DNA of 64,000 nucleotides from Petrocella atlantisensis (GTDB lineage: Bacteria; Bacillota; Clostridia; Lachnospirales; Vallitaleaceae), in NCBI RefSeq assembly GCF_900538275.1, contig NZ_LR130778.1, forward strand, positions 1 through 64,000. Reading direction: 5' to 3'. Each line of letters begins with the position of its first letter. Position 1 is the stretch's first letter. The notes beneath the pieces are model-generated. The model saw only the letters and a program-made list of their open reading frames with translations, had not been told where the DNA came from and searched no databases. Both the position numbers and the translations under genes were made by a program. This document shows, piece after piece, positions 25,522 through 35,308 of this stretch.

Positions 25522-25974
25522 ATGGCCCTAAGAAAACTAAGAATAGACGGTGATGATATACTTAGAAAGAAATCAAAGACCGTTGATAACATAACAGAAA
25601 GAATCAAAGAACTTGTTGAAGATATGATTGAGACGATGTATGAAAGTCAAGGTGTAGGTCTTGCAGCGCCACAAGTGGGTGTTCTAAGAAGGGTTTTTAT
25701 TGTGGACATTGGTGATGGCCCAATTATTTTTATTAATCCGGTTATAGAAGAAGTAGAAGGGGAACAATATGGTTTAGAAGGTTGTTTAAGTGTTCCGGGA
25801 AAACAAGGTGATGTACTAAGGCCTTATAAGATTAAAGTGAAGGCAATGGATATAGAAGGTACAGAATTTGAACTCGAAGCAGAAGCTTTTTTGGCTCGTG
25901 CAATCTGCCATGAGTACGATCACTTAGAAGGTATATTGTATACGGATAAAGCGGAAAATATAGAGGAAATATAG
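25522..25974 (+). CDS. def: Peptide deformylase
   Basis: Def removes the N-terminal formyl group from new proteins. All three metal-site motifs are present in 150 residues: GVGLAAPQVG (about 43-52), EGCLSVPG with the Cys ligand (about 87-94), and HEYDHLEG with the two His ligands and catalytic Glu (about 130-137). GGAGG precedes the ATG. It lies 8 nt before fmt, so the formylation and deformylation enzymes are co-expressed. Confidence 0.96.
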   Translation: MALRKLRIDGDDILRKKSKTVDNITERIKELVEDMIETMYESQGVGLAAPQVGVLRRVFIVDIGDGPIIFINPVIEEVEGEQYGLEGCLSVPGKQGDVLRPYKIKVKAMDIEGTEFELEAEAFLARAICHEYDHLEGILYTDKAENIEEI

Positions 25975-25981
25975 GAGAGTT

Positions 25982-26926
25982 ATGCGAATATTATTTATGG
26001 GTACGCCGGATTTTTCAGTCCCTACTTTGGAATCTTTATTGGATTCAGAGCATGAAATCATAGGTGTTATAACCCAACCGGACAAACCCAAGGGACGGGG
26101 CAAACACATTATTTTCCCACCTGTTAAGGTGGTTGCAGTAGAAAATGAGATACCGGTCTATCAACCCATCAAAGTCAAAGATCCGGAATTCTTGGATAGT
26201 ATTAAGGCTTTGGAGCCTGATTTGGCGGTGGTGGTTGCCTTTGGTCAAATCTTACCAAAAGCTTTTTTAGATATACCTAAGTACGGATGCATCAACATAC
26301 ATGCATCTCTACTACCCAAATACAGAGGCGCAGGCCCGATACAATGGGCAATTATCCACGGTGAAGCAACGACGGGTGTTACCACAATGTATATGGATGT
26401 GGGACTGGATACAGGCGATATGTTACTTAAAGAAACTGTAGAAATAGAACCAAATGAAACAGGCGGCAGTTTACACGATAAATTATCCGTCATTGGCGGT
26501 CCACTTGTTATTAAGACTATTGAAGCCTTAATAGAAGAACGACTTATTCGGAAGCCTCAGAACAATGAACTTTCAACCTATGCACCAATGCTTAATAAAG
26601 AGATGGGTAATATTGACTGGAATCAACCTGCAGATACAATCGAACGGTTGGTTAGAGGTTTAAACCCTTGGCCCAGTGCATATACCCATTATGAAGGTAA
26701 GCTTCTTAAGATATGGGAAAGTGAAGTTGTATTATGTGATACATTAAATACGCCTTGTGGCTCTATTTCTGAAATCAGAGAGGAAGGCTTTGTCGTAAAG
26801 TGCAAGGAAAAAGGCTTATTGATTAAAAGTCTTCAATTGCAAGGCAAAAAAAGGATGTCCACATCTGACTTTTTGAGAGGTCATCAGGTACAAATTGGAC
26901 AGGAACTGTGTCAAACCATTGAGTAA
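25982..26926 (+). CDS. fmt: Methionyl-tRNA formyltransferase
   Basis: Fmt formylates Met on initiator tRNA using 10-formyl-THF. The 314-residue protein has the N-terminal Rossmann start RILFMGTPDFSVPTLESLL, QPDKPKGRGK, and the catalytic NIHASLLPKYRGAGPIQWAI at about residues 108-127 with Asn and His. The catalytic Asp lies in MYMDVGLDTGDM near 143. The C-terminal OB domain contains RGLNPWPSAYT. The spacing to def and to the next gene is short. Confidence 0.96.
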   Translation: MRILFMGTPDFSVPTLESLLDSEHEIIGVITQPDKPKGRGKHIIFPPVKVVAVENEIPVYQPIKVKDPEFLDSIKALEPDLAVVVAFGQILPKAFLDIPKYGCINIHASLLPKYRGAGPIQWAIIHGEATTGVTTMYMDVGLDTGDMLLKETVEIEPNETGGSLHDKLSVIGGPLVIKTIEALIEERLIRKPQNNELSTYAPMLNKEMGNIDWNQPADTIERLVRGLNPWPSAYTHYEGKLLKIWESEVVLCDTLNTPCGSISEIREEGFVVKCKEKGLLIKSLQLQGKKRMSTSDFLRGHQVQIGQELCQTIE

Positions 26927-26946
26927 AAAGAAAGAAGTGTGATGAT

Positions 26947-27660
26947 ATGTATTTTGGAGATATGAGTTTTTTTATTTATATAATACCACCACTGTTACTT
27001 GCCATGTATGCCCAGTCCAAAGTGAAGTCAACATACAGTAAGTATAGTAAAACTATGAATGTAAATGGTTTAACAGGTGCAGATGTCGCAAGACGTATTT
27101 TAGAACGTCATGGTATTGATTACGTTAAGGTAGAACCGATTAAGGGCGTTCTTACAGATCACTATGACCCTAAAGCTCGTGTACTTAGATTGTCCTCAGG
27201 CGTTTATGGCAACAAATCTTTAGCAGCAATCGGTATTGCAGCCCATGAATGCGGACATGCCATACAAGATTACGATGCGTATTTGTTTCTAAAGCTAAGA
27301 CAAACCATTGTTCCGGTTGTTAACATAGCAAATAGCACAGCTATGCCCCTTGCTTTTGCCGGATTAATGCTTGGGTATTTTACAGGATCAGGTGTCGGCA
27401 TCGGCTATTATATTCTTCAGTTTGCCATCCTTATGTTTGCAGCCGTTTTGGTTTTTCACTTAGTCACTTTACCGGTAGAACTGGATGCTTCAAGAAGGGC
27501 AATAGAGATACTTGAAGGTGAAGGGATTTTAGACCGTGAAGAAATAATTCCTGCTAAGAAAGTACTAAATGCTGCAGCTTTAACGTATATAGCAGCGGCA
27601 GCGGTGGCGGCTGGTAACTTAATCAGGTTCATTCTATTATCTAGGGGTAGTAGACGATGA
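26947..27660 (+). CDS. YugP-type zinc metallopeptidase (membrane)
   Basis: This 237-residue integral membrane protein has the zinc protease motif AAHECGHAIQD (HExxH) at about residues 98-108. An N-terminal membrane segment (FFIYIIPPLLLAMYA) and hydrophobic segments at about 125-175 and 205-230 are present. It belongs to the neutral zinc metallopeptidase family represented by B. subtilis YugP; the substrate is unknown. In Clostridia it regularly lies between fmt and rsmB, as here, and its last codon overlaps the rsmB start (ATGA). Confidence 0.9.
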   Translation: MYFGDMSFFIYIIPPLLLAMYAQSKVKSTYSKYSKTMNVNGLTGADVARRILERHGIDYVKVEPIKGVLTDHYDPKARVLRLSSGVYGNKSLAAIGIAAHECGHAIQDYDAYLFLKLRQTIVPVVNIANSTAMPLAFAGLMLGYFTGSGVGIGYYILQFAILMFAAVLVFHLVTLPVELDASRRAIEILEGEGILDREEIIPAKKVLNAAALTYIAAAAVAAGNLIRFILLSRGSRR

Positions 27661-28994
27661 ATTTAAGATGGCTTGTACTAAAAATATTAGATGCCATTGA
27701 GTTTGAAGGCATTTTTGTTCACGAGGCTATAGAACGTTTTACCGCTGAATCGGATTTAAGTAAACAGGATAGAGCCTTCATAAAAAAAGTTGTTTTTGGG
27801 ACCATAGAGCAACAGATCCGTATTGATTATGTTATCAATCAATTCAGTAAAATCAAAGTCAATCAAATGAAACCGGCCGTAAGGCTGACTTTAAGGTTAT
27901 CGGTTTATCAACTTCTTTATATGGAGAATATACCGGATTCAGCGGTTTGTAACGAAGCGGTTAAGTTGATTAAAAAAAGAAAAATGCTTCGTTTGACTGG
28001 ATTTGTTAACGGTGTTTTAAGAGCGATCATACGCCAAAAAGATAGTATACAATGGCCAAGTAAAGACGATATATTAACCTTTTTTTCTGTAAAATATTCT
28101 TTTGAACCGGATATTATACAGCTTTTATTAGAAGATTACGATAAAGACGTAGTGGAAAACTTCCTAAGTGTCAGCAATGAACAGGCGCCACTAACAATAA
28201 GAGTTCAGAAAACGAACATAACGAAACAAGGCTTAATAGACGCTTTAGAAAAAGAAGGTGTTGATGTATCAGAGGGTCGATATATAGATGACGCTTTGCA
28301 TATTGGTCAAATAGATAAAATAAATCTGTTAGACAGTTTTAATCAAGGTTATTTTCAGGTTCAGGATGAGAGTTCGATGATGGTTGCTGACGTTGGGTTT
28401 GAAGACGGCATGACAACTATTATAGACTTATGTGCTGCTCCCGGTGGTAAAACCATGCATTTAGCCGATAAACTAGAAGGTAAAGGCCAAGTTTTTGCTT
28501 TTGATATATCCGATAAAAAACTCGACAGGGTTCGTGAAAACTACACCAGATTGGGACTTACGAATATTTCGGAAAAAATCAACGATGCAACGGTTCTAAA
28601 CCAAGCATATATCGGTATTGCTGATTTAATTGTTGCAGATTTACCTTGTTCAGGCCTTGGGATTATCCGTAAGAAACCGGATATTAAATGGCATATAACG
28701 GTAGATCGAATAAAATCACTTAAGAAACTTCAGCAAGACATCTTAGAAGTCGCAAAAAACTATGTAAAACCAGGTGGTGTTTTGGTATTTAGTACTTGTA
28801 CGGTGACGAAAACAGAAAATCAAGATAATGTTGACTGGTTTTTAGACAGAAATAAAGACTTTGAATTGGAACCCATTCAAAAAAACTATAGTGACCCAAA
28901 GACAGGTATGGTAAGTATGATGCCTATATCCAACGGACCTGATGGTTTCTTCATTGCCAAATTTAGAAAGAAGTGTGAAAATGTCAAATATTAA
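27657..28994 (+). CDS. rsmB: 16S rRNA (cytosine-967-C5)-methyltransferase
   Basis: RsmB (Sun) methylates C967 of 16S rRNA. The 445-residue protein has an N-terminal NusB-like helical RNA-binding domain (residues about 1-140, with VCNEAVKLIKKRKMLRLTGFVNGVLRA) fused to the SAM domain. The latter contains DLCAAPGGKTMHLADKL near 258-274, VADLPCSGLGIIRKKPD with the PC motif near 323-339, and VFSTCTVTKTENQDN with the TC motif. It overlaps yugP by 4 nt and rlmN by 14 nt. Confidence 0.95.
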   Translation: MNLRWLVLKILDAIEFEGIFVHEAIERFTAESDLSKQDRAFIKKVVFGTIEQQIRIDYVINQFSKIKVNQMKPAVRLTLRLSVYQLLYMENIPDSAVCNEAVKLIKKRKMLRLTGFVNGVLRAIIRQKDSIQWPSKDDILTFFSVKYSFEPDIIQLLLEDYDKDVVENFLSVSNEQAPLTIRVQKTNITKQGLIDALEKEGVDVSEGRYIDDALHIGQIDKINLLDSFNQGYFQVQDESSMMVADVGFEDGMTTIIDLCAAPGGKTMHLADKLEGKGQVFAFDISDKKLDRVRENYTRLGLTNISEKINDATVLNQAYIGIADLIVADLPCSGLGIIRKKPDIKWHITVDRIKSLKKLQQDILEVAKNYVKPGGVLVFSTCTVTKTENQDNVDWFLDRNKDFELEPIQKNYSDPKTGMVSMMPISNGPDGFFIAKFRKKCENVKY

Positions 28995-30027
28995 AAGGGA
29001 CATCATGTCTTTGGAATTGGATGCCTTAACCCAAGAAATGATTCTACTGAATGAAAAAAAGTTTCGGGGCATACAAGTGTTCGAGTGGCTTCATCAGAAG
29101 GATTGTTTTACATGGAAAGGTATGAACAATCTTCCCAAAGCTTTATTGGTGAAATTGGAAGAGCATGCATACATAACCGAGATGCAAATGGTCACCAAGC
29201 AGACGTCCGGTCATGATGGAACGACAAAATTCCTATTTAAATTATACGATGGTCAAATGATAGAAACGGTATTGATGCGTTATGATTATGGCAACAGTGT
29301 CTGTATCTCAACCCAGGCGGGCTGTAGAATGGGATGTACTTTTTGTGCGTCAGGGTTAAATGGACTTGAAAGAAATCTAACAACAGGTGAGATGTTGCGC
29401 CAGGTTTATGCCGTTGAGCGTGAAATCGGTAAACGTATCACACATGTGGTTTTAATGGGAACCGGTGAGCCTCTTGACAACTATGATGCTGTACTAGGTT
29501 TTATTAAGATCATCACCCATGATAAAGGCAAAAACTTGAGTCAAAGACATATTACACTTTCTACTTGTGGTATGGTAGACGGTATTCGTAGGCTTGCAAG
29601 TGAAAAACTACAGATTAATCTTGCAATATCTTTACATGCAAGTGATGATGAATTACGAAAACAAACCATGCCGATAGCAAAAAAATACAGTATAGACGAA
29701 ATACTAACCGCTTGTGAAGCCTATTTTATATCAACTGGCAGAAGGATCACTTTTGAATATGCTTTAATAGCCGGTCATAATGATCATCCTTCACAGGCAC
29801 GTGCTCTAGCGGACCTTTTGCGATTTAGGAAGTTTAAGTGTCATGTGAATTTAATTCCCATTAATAATGTTGTGGAAAAAGCATTTGCTAAGTCCAACCA
29901 AAAAGAAGTGGCAAGATTTAGAGATATATTGTTGGACAAAAAAGTGGAGACGACAATAAGAAGATCATTAGGTACAGATATTGATGCTGCGTGCGGACAA
30001 CTAAGGTTTAATGCTATGAAAAAGTAG
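28981..30027 (+). CDS. rlmN: 23S rRNA A2503 / tRNA A37 C2-methyltransferase
   Basis: RlmN is a radical SAM enzyme that methylates C2 of adenine. The 348-residue protein has the 4Fe-4S motif AGCRMGCTFCASG (CxxxCxxC) at about residues 111-123, MGTGEPLDNYD near 164-174, and ISTCGMVDG-like THITLSTCGMVDGI. The mechanistic C-terminal Cys lies in IDAACGQLR near residue 339. The ATG at 28981, in GAAAATG, is the likely start; a frame extending to 28942 lies inside rsmB. No Cfr-type resistance features are evident. Confidence 0.95.
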   Translation: MSNIKRDIMSLELDALTQEMILLNEKKFRGIQVFEWLHQKDCFTWKGMNNLPKALLVKLEEHAYITEMQMVTKQTSGHDGTTKFLFKLYDGQMIETVLMRYDYGNSVCISTQAGCRMGCTFCASGLNGLERNLTTGEMLRQVYAVEREIGKRITHVVLMGTGEPLDNYDAVLGFIKIITHDKGKNLSQRHITLSTCGMVDGIRRLASEKLQINLAISLHASDDELRKQTMPIAKKYSIDEILTACEAYFISTGRRITFEYALIAGHNDHPSQARALADLLRFRKFKCHVNLIPINNVVEKAFAKSNQKEVARFRDILLDKKVETTIRRSLGTDIDAACGQLRFNAMKK

Positions 30028-30133
30028 TGTTGTCATTGATTTGTAAGATTAATGCTATTCTAAAGATTTAAAATGTGATCATATCATGTTAGAATGGATT
30101 TAGATTGTATGGATACAAGATTACGGAGGGGCT

Positions 30134-30871
30134 ATGAGATCATTTGCATTAACAGATAAAGGATTAGTAAGAAGTCATAATGAAGACTATTATTATGTCA
30201 GTGATACACCTATTGGAAAACTGCCGAATTTATACATCATAGCGGATGGTATGGGTGGTCATAAGGCCGGTGATATAGCTTCAAAAAAAGCGATTCAACA
30301 TATGGTTGAAAATGTAGAAGAAAATAGCGATTGGGATGTCGTCTATTCTCTTGAACATGCAATTAGAGTTGCTAATAGAGCAATCTTTGATGCAGGTGAA
30401 CATAATCTGGACCAGAAGGGTATGGGAACCACACTCGTAGCCTGTGTCATAAAAGATGATACTTTGTTTGTGACCAATGTTGGCGACAGTAGACTTTATG
30501 TATATGCGGATGATTTAGAGCAGGTTACCCTAGATCATTCTGTAGTTGAAGAATTATATAGAGCTGGGCATATATCAGAAGAAGACAGATACAATCATCC
30601 AAATAAAAATATGATTACGAGAGCCCTTGGTGCGGAAAACGAGGTTAAAGTGGACCGATTTGTTAGGGCTCTTAATAAATCAGATTTGATATTATTATGC
30701 TCGGATGGCTTAAATAAAATGTTGACCGATGACGAAGTGCGCATCATTATGAAACAAGCCACAACGATTGAAGATAAGGGTTATGCTTTGATGAAAGCAT
30801 CTCTTGATAAAGGCGGCATTGATAATACAACGCTGATTATAATAGGTAATGGAAATGAGGTACAGTCATGA
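30134..30871 (+). CDS. stp: PP2C-type Ser/Thr protein phosphatase
   Basis: Stp/PrpC removes phosphate from targets of the PrkC kinase. The 245-residue protein has the PP2C metal-binding motifs RSHNEDYYYV (about residues 13-22), IADGMGGHKAGD (about 35-46), TNVGDSRLYVY, LLCSDGLNKML and GGIDNTTLI. It overlaps prkC by 4 nt (ATGA), the standard phosphatase-kinase pair of Firmicutes, and in turn couples to rsgA. A 106-nt gap with no clear promoter separates it from rlmN. Confidence 0.95.
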   Translation: MRSFALTDKGLVRSHNEDYYYVSDTPIGKLPNLYIIADGMGGHKAGDIASKKAIQHMVENVEENSDWDVVYSLEHAIRVANRAIFDAGEHNLDQKGMGTTLVACVIKDDTLFVTNVGDSRLYVYADDLEQVTLDHSVVEELYRAGHISEEDRYNHPNKNMITRALGAENEVKVDRFVRALNKSDLILLCSDGLNKMLTDDEVRIIMKQATTIEDKGYALMKASLDKGGIDNTTLIIIGNGNEVQS

Positions 30872-32790
30872 TCCAACTTGGCGCACTTATAAATGAACGT
30901 TATACAATCGAGGAAAAAATCGGTTCCGGTGGTATGTCCATCGTTTATAAAGCAAAAGATATCAAGCTGGGACGTACGGTAGCTATTAAGATTTTGAGAG
31001 ATGATTATGTGTATGATGATGAATTTGTCGGGAAATTCAAAGTAGAAGCTCAGGCTGCCGCTAGTTTATCTCATGTCAACATTGTCAATATATATGACGT
31101 CGGTAATGAGAAAAAAACACATTTTATAGTTATGGAGTATTTAGATGGTATTACACTTAAAGAATACATCAAGACCAAAGGCAAATTAAGCAACGAAGAG
31201 ACATTGCGTATAAGTGCCTGCATCGCCTCAGCTTTGGATTGTGCCCATACCAACCATATATTTCATCGGGATATCAAACCTCAGAACATCATTATAACAA
31301 AGGATGGACGGGTGAAGGTAGCTGATTTTGGCATTGCCAGAATTGCCACAGGTGCGACGATACCCGCAGCAGATATGGCTTCCGGATCGGTGCATTATAT
31401 ACCACCGGAGCAGGCGAAGAGTGGTTATTCAAATGAAAGAAGTGATATTTACTCCTTGGGTATCACCATGTTTGAAATGATCACCGGGTCTGTACCTTTT
31501 ACAGCTGATTCAGCAGTATCGGTTGCTTTAAAGCAGATACATGATGATCTACCGAATGTAAAAGAGCTTAATCCAGAAGTAGACCAAAATCTAGAGCAGA
31601 TTATTATAAAAGCAACTCAGAAAAAGCCCGAGTTAAGATACCACTCCTCAGAAGCATTGCTTATTGACTTGAAAAAAGCGACAAGTTTTCCTACAGAAAG
31701 TTTTGTGGAGCTTAATGCCTATGATGCGGATTCTCCAACTATGGTATTGAACAACACGCAAATGCGACAGATTCGGAGCGCCAATGATATAGAAGCGACA
31801 TCAAAGCCCAAAGTTGAAAAAATGGTTGCCGTTGGAGCTATTATTTCAGCTATTGTTATGACCTTATTGATTCTTGCATTTCTTTTTAGTATTTTTAGAG
31901 ATAGCCTTATGCCGGTAGAAATTACCATGCCAAGTCTAGAACACATACCTTATAGTGAAGCCGAAGTTATACTTGAGGATCTGTCTTTAACATTAGAGGT
32001 AGCATCAAGTGCGTATTCGGATACACATGATAAAGATACAATTATCAGTCAAGATCCAATTGAGGGTACCATTGTTGGCAAAGAAGCTAATATTAAAGTC
32101 GTTCTTTCCCTAGGTGTTGAATCATTCGAAGTTCCGGACGTGATGGAATTGAACTATGATGTCGCAAAGGATTTATTGGAGGATGCTAACTTTGAAGGTG
32201 TAATCTCACAGGAATACAATGAGAATATACCGGTTGGCGTCGTTTTTGAACAAGATCCTGAGTTTGGAACGATGATGGAAAAAGGAAGCCAAGTCAAGTT
32301 AAAAGTTAGTCTTGGAAAAGAAGATGTTTTTGTGGTCGTACCTGATGTTAGAAGAAAATCACTAGATGAAGCCAAAGCTCTATTAAGCGGGGCAGGCTTG
32401 AAGGTTGGCCCAAACATATCTGAATCCTATAACGACGAGATTGTTGAAGGTCAAGTTATAGCGATGACAGTCATGCCCGGTACCACAGTGAAAGAAGGCT
32501 ATGAAGTAGATTTAACCATTAGTCTTGGTAAGGAAATTAGACCTGTAACAAAAAACATTACCATCAACAATGTTCTTGAACAAGATGAAGATTCAGGGAT
32601 TATTTCAGTTTTGTTAATCAAAGCGGGCGTTTCAGAAGAAGTCTTTAATAAAGTGGTGTATCATTCAGATTTTGACACGCCATTAAATGTGCCTGTGACA
32701 GGTCTTGGTTCTGCCACCATTGAAGTCTATAAAAATGGCAGTCTTGAATATACTCAGAAGTTAGATTTTACTGAGGAGCGTGCAGAGTGA
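30868..32790 (+). CDS. prkC: Ser/Thr protein kinase PrkC with PASTA domains
   Basis: PrkC is a membrane kinase that senses cell-wall fragments or lipid II and controls growth and wall metabolism. The 640-residue protein has an N-terminal Hanks kinase domain (residues about 11-270) with IGSGGMSIVYKA, VAIKIL, HRDIKPQNIII, VADFGIARI and SDIYSLGITMFEM. A juxtamembrane stretch and one membrane segment near 320-343 follow. Three PASTA domains lie outside (about 350-415, 418-487, 490-556), with a C-terminal extracellular tail of about 80 residues. Known PrkC roles include spore germination, but spore genes look absent here. Confidence 0.96.
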   Translation: MIQLGALINERYTIEEKIGSGGMSIVYKAKDIKLGRTVAIKILRDDYVYDDEFVGKFKVEAQAAASLSHVNIVNIYDVGNEKKTHFIVMEYLDGITLKEYIKTKGKLSNEETLRISACIASALDCAHTNHIFHRDIKPQNIIITKDGRVKVADFGIARIATGATIPAADMASGSVHYIPPEQAKSGYSNERSDIYSLGITMFEMITGSVPFTADSAVSVALKQIHDDLPNVKELNPEVDQNLEQIIIKATQKKPELRYHSSEALLIDLKKATSFPTESFVELNAYDADSPTMVLNNTQMRQIRSANDIEATSKPKVEKMVAVGAIISAIVMTLLILAFLFSIFRDSLMPVEITMPSLEHIPYSEAEVILEDLSLTLEVASSAYSDTHDKDTIISQDPIEGTIVGKEANIKVVLSLGVESFEVPDVMELNYDVAKDLLEDANFEGVISQEYNENIPVGVVFEQDPEFGTMMEKGSQVKLKVSLGKEDVFVVVPDVRRKSLDEAKALLSGAGLKVGPNISESYNDEIVEGQVIAMTVMPGTTVKEGYEVDLTISLGKEIRPVTKNITINNVLEQDEDSGIISVLLIKAGVSEEVFNKVVYHSDFDTPLNVPVTGLGSATIEVYKNGSLEYTQKLDFTEERAE

Positions 32791-33665
32791 TAGGTAAAAT
32801 TATAAAAGGTATTGCAGGTTTTTACTATGTTCATGTACCACACAAGGGTATTTTTGAATGTAAGGCGAGAGGTATTTTCAGAAAAGAGAACATTAAACCC
32901 TTAATTGGCGATAATGTTGAGATTGCTATATTGGATGAAGAGCACAAAAAAGGCAACATTGAGACCATTCTTGACAGAAAAAATCAATTGGAACGACCGA
33001 CGGTTGCCAATATTGACCAAGCAGTCATTGTTTTTGCTGTTGCCTATCCTGAACCCAATTACAATCTATTGGATCGTTTTCTTGTCATGATTGAAGAAAA
33101 AGGGATAGAAGCCATTATTTGCTTTAATAAAATAGACATACTCACCAAAGAACAAGTAGGATCCATTAAAGCCATATATGAAAAAACCGGTTATAAGGTT
33201 TTTGCCACAAGTTCCATTGAAGAAAGAGGCATAGAGGCATTGAAGGATGCTTTATATGATAAAACAACTGTATTTGCCGGTCCTTCTGGCGTCGGAAAAT
33301 CCTCAATACTTAATCTGATACAGAGTGAAATACTCTTGGAAACGGGTATTGTTAGTGATAAGATCGGCCGAGGCAAGCATACAACCCGACATGCGGATTT
33401 AATCTGTTTTCACGAAAATAGTTATGTCGTCGATACACCGGGTTTTTCTTCTTTAGATATTGACCATTTATCTGAGGAAGATATAAAGCTTTATTTTAAG
33501 GAGTTCTCCAGATATGAACCTTATTGTAAGTTCAAAGGTTGTAATCATTTAAATGAACCTATTTGCGGCATTAAAGATGCTGTCAAAGATGGTGATATAT
33601 CCGCTAGTCGTTACACCAGTTACAAGCAGCTCATAGATGAATTAAAAGACATAAGGAGATGGTAA
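32787..33665 (+). CDS. rsgA: Ribosome small subunit-dependent GTPase RsgA
   Basis: RsgA is a circularly permuted GTPase that checks late 30S assembly. The 292 residues show an N-terminal OB fold, the G4 motif FNKIDIL (about 112-118) ahead of G1 FAGPSGVGKSSILNLI (about 166-181), G3 VDTPGFSSL, and a C-terminal zinc site with Cys in CKFKGCNHLNEPIC. It overlaps prkC by 4 nt and is 1 nt from rpe. RsgA is also a known (p)ppGpp-binding protein and a PrkC substrate in other Firmicutes, which fits its place in this operon. Confidence 0.96.
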   Translation: MIGKIIKGIAGFYYVHVPHKGIFECKARGIFRKENIKPLIGDNVEIAILDEEHKKGNIETILDRKNQLERPTVANIDQAVIVFAVAYPEPNYNLLDRFLVMIEEKGIEAIICFNKIDILTKEQVGSIKAIYEKTGYKVFATSSIEERGIEALKDALYDKTTVFAGPSGVGKSSILNLIQSEILLETGIVSDKIGRGKHTTRHADLICFHENSYVVDTPGFSSLDIDHLSEEDIKLYFKEFSRYEPYCKFKGCNHLNEPICGIKDAVKDGDISASRYTSYKQLIDELKDIRRW

Positions 33666-33666
33666 T

Positions 33667-34338
33667 ATGAATTTATTAGCCCCGTCCATTCTTTCAGCAG
33701 ATTTCTCAAAGCTTGGAGAAGAAATTGAAACCGTTATTAGTGCAGGAGCAGACTACATACATGTTGACGTTATGGATGGTCATTATGTCCCTAACATATC
33801 CCTAGGCCCACCAGTTATTAAGTCCATTCGACAGTCTACAAAAAGTTTTCTGGATGTTCACTTGATGATCACAGAACCCTTACGCTATATAGAAGCCTTT
33901 GCAAAAGCCGGTTCAGATATGATTACTTTTCATCAAGAAGCAGCAAGTGATGTAACAGAAACCATCAAGGCTATAAAGTCCTATGGCATAAAAGTAGGGT
34001 TGACGATTAACCCCAACACATCAGTATCGGTACTCGATCCTTATCTTAAGGACGTGGATATGATCTTGATTATGTCAGTTGAACCGGGTTTTGGTGGACA
34101 ATCATTCATGCCATCTACCCTAGACAAAGTAAGGTACTTAGTGGAACAAAGAAAGGCTTTAAATCTGAACTTTGATATTGAGATGGATGGTGGTTTATCT
34201 TTTGACAATATTGAAGAAGTTGCTAAAGCCGGTGTTAACGTTTTTGTTATGGGGTCGTCTATTTATGCTATGGAAGATGTAGCTTCCGTTACAAGAGCTT
34301 ATAAAAAAAGACTAAAGGCATTGGAAAGCACAGTATGA
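33667..34338 (+). CDS. rpe: Ribulose-phosphate 3-epimerase
   Basis: Rpe interconverts ribulose 5-phosphate and xylulose 5-phosphate in the pentose phosphate pathway. The 223-residue TIM-barrel protein has APSILSADFSKLGEEI (about 5-20), DYIHVDVMDGHYVPNISLGP (about 31-50) with metal and catalytic Asp and His residues, DVHLMITEP, ILIMSVEPGFGGQSF, and EMDGGLSFDNI with the second catalytic Asp. It lies in the conserved prkC-rsgA-rpe-thiN order and overlaps thiN by 4 nt. Confidence 0.96.
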   Translation: MNLLAPSILSADFSKLGEEIETVISAGADYIHVDVMDGHYVPNISLGPPVIKSIRQSTKSFLDVHLMITEPLRYIEAFAKAGSDMITFHQEAASDVTETIKAIKSYGIKVGLTINPNTSVSVLDPYLKDVDMILIMSVEPGFGGQSFMPSTLDKVRYLVEQRKALNLNFDIEMDGGLSFDNIEEVAKAGVNVFVMGSSIYAMEDVASVTRAYKKRLKALESTV

Positions 34339-34976
34339 AAAGGGCTCTTGTTGTAACGGGGGGACACGTCTTGACAAATCAACTAAAAGAAGTTGTGGCT
34401 CAGACGGATTTTGATCTTAAAATAGGTGTCGATCATGGTATTGATTATATGGCAGAATGTGGCATAGTACCAAATATCATTTTAGGTGATTTTGATTCTT
34501 GTGAGTCAAACACTTTGGCTTATTATGAGAAAAAAAATGTAGAAAAAATTGTTTTCCCGGATAAAAAAGATATGACCGATACCCAGCTGGCCTTTGAATT
34601 GATGGTTGAGCGCTCTTTGGATGAAGTTGTTGTTTTAGGTGCATCAGGAAGTAGGCAAGATCATACCCTAGCAAACCTATTGCTTATGGCATATTATGGA
34701 AAGAAGTATAAGTTAATTTACTTAGATGCACATAATAGAATTGAATTAGCAAAAAGCTATCAGAGTATAGAAAAAAGTCATTATGACTATATTTCACTCG
34801 TCCCATTAAGTGAGAACGTATATGGTGTTAGCTTTTTGGGCGTGAAATATCCTTTGAATAAAGCGACTCTTAACGCTTTCAGCTCTTATGGCATTAGTAA
34901 TGAAATCACTGAAGCATCAGCAAAGTTATGGGTGGATGAAGGTGATCTTTTAATTATTGAATCCAAGGATATATAA
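34335..34976 (+). CDS. thiN: Thiamine pyrophosphokinase
   Basis: ThiN transfers pyrophosphate from ATP to thiamine, making the cofactor needed by Dxs among others. The 213 residues show the metal and substrate motifs ILGDFDSCE (about 50-58) and KKDMTDTQLAFEL (about 75-87), then ASGSRQDHTLANLLLM (about 100-115). It ends the operon and is followed by a bidirectional terminator facing rpmB. In Bacillus the tiny spoVM gene lies between thiN and rpmB; none was seen here. Confidence 0.93.
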   Translation: MKRALVVTGGHVLTNQLKEVVAQTDFDLKIGVDHGIDYMAECGIVPNIILGDFDSCESNTLAYYEKKNVEKIVFPDKKDMTDTQLAFELMVERSLDEVVVLGASGSRQDHTLANLLLMAYYGKKYKLIYLDAHNRIELAKSYQSIEKSHYDYISLVPLSENVYGVSFLGVKYPLNKATLNAFSSYGISNEITEASAKLWVDEGDLLIIESKDI

Positions 34977-35014
34977 TTAAGGCGTTAAACTTTCCATTAA
35001 TAGGATAGAACCAC

Positions 35015-35066
35015 AAATAAGCCAATAGCAATGCTTAGAAATCTAAGACTTGCTATTGGCTTATTT
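35015..35066. terminator. Bidirectional terminator between thiN and rpmB
   Basis: A strong stem (AAATAAGCCAATAGCAA at 35015-35031 with TTGCTATTGGCTTATTT at 35050-35066) encloses a second small hairpin, CTTAGAAATCTAAG. A-rich and T-rich flanks suit termination of both converging transcripts. Confidence 0.9.
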
Positions 35067-35122
35067 ACTTTATCAATAGTTGTATTTCATTAGAAGTGCA
35101 CTTGTAAACACATCAAATGGAA

Positions 35123-35308
35123 TTATGCACGTACGATTTTGCCTGCACGTAAACATTTTGAACAAACTTTGATTCTTTGTGATTGTCCATTAATGACAGC
35201 TTTTACTGATCTGATATTAGGTTTCCATTGTTTGTTTGACCTTCTATGAGAATGACTGACTGCGTTACCGAAGTGTACGCCTTTATCACATATTGAACAT
35301 TTAGCCAC
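35123..35308 (-). CDS. rpmB: 50S ribosomal protein L28
   Basis: L28 is a small basic protein of the large ribosomal subunit. The 61-residue protein begins AKCSICDKGVHFGNAVSHSHR, with four cysteines (CSIC and CSKC near 47-50) that suggest the zinc-binding form, and contains RRSNKQWKPNIRSVKA. The start codon is GTG at 35308, with GGAGGTGC 5-6 nt upstream. It is a single-gene unit, convergent with thiN. Confidence 0.95.
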   Translation of the reverse strand: MAKCSICDKGVHFGNAVSHSHRRSNKQWKPNIRSVKAVINGQSQRIKVCSKCLRAGKIVRA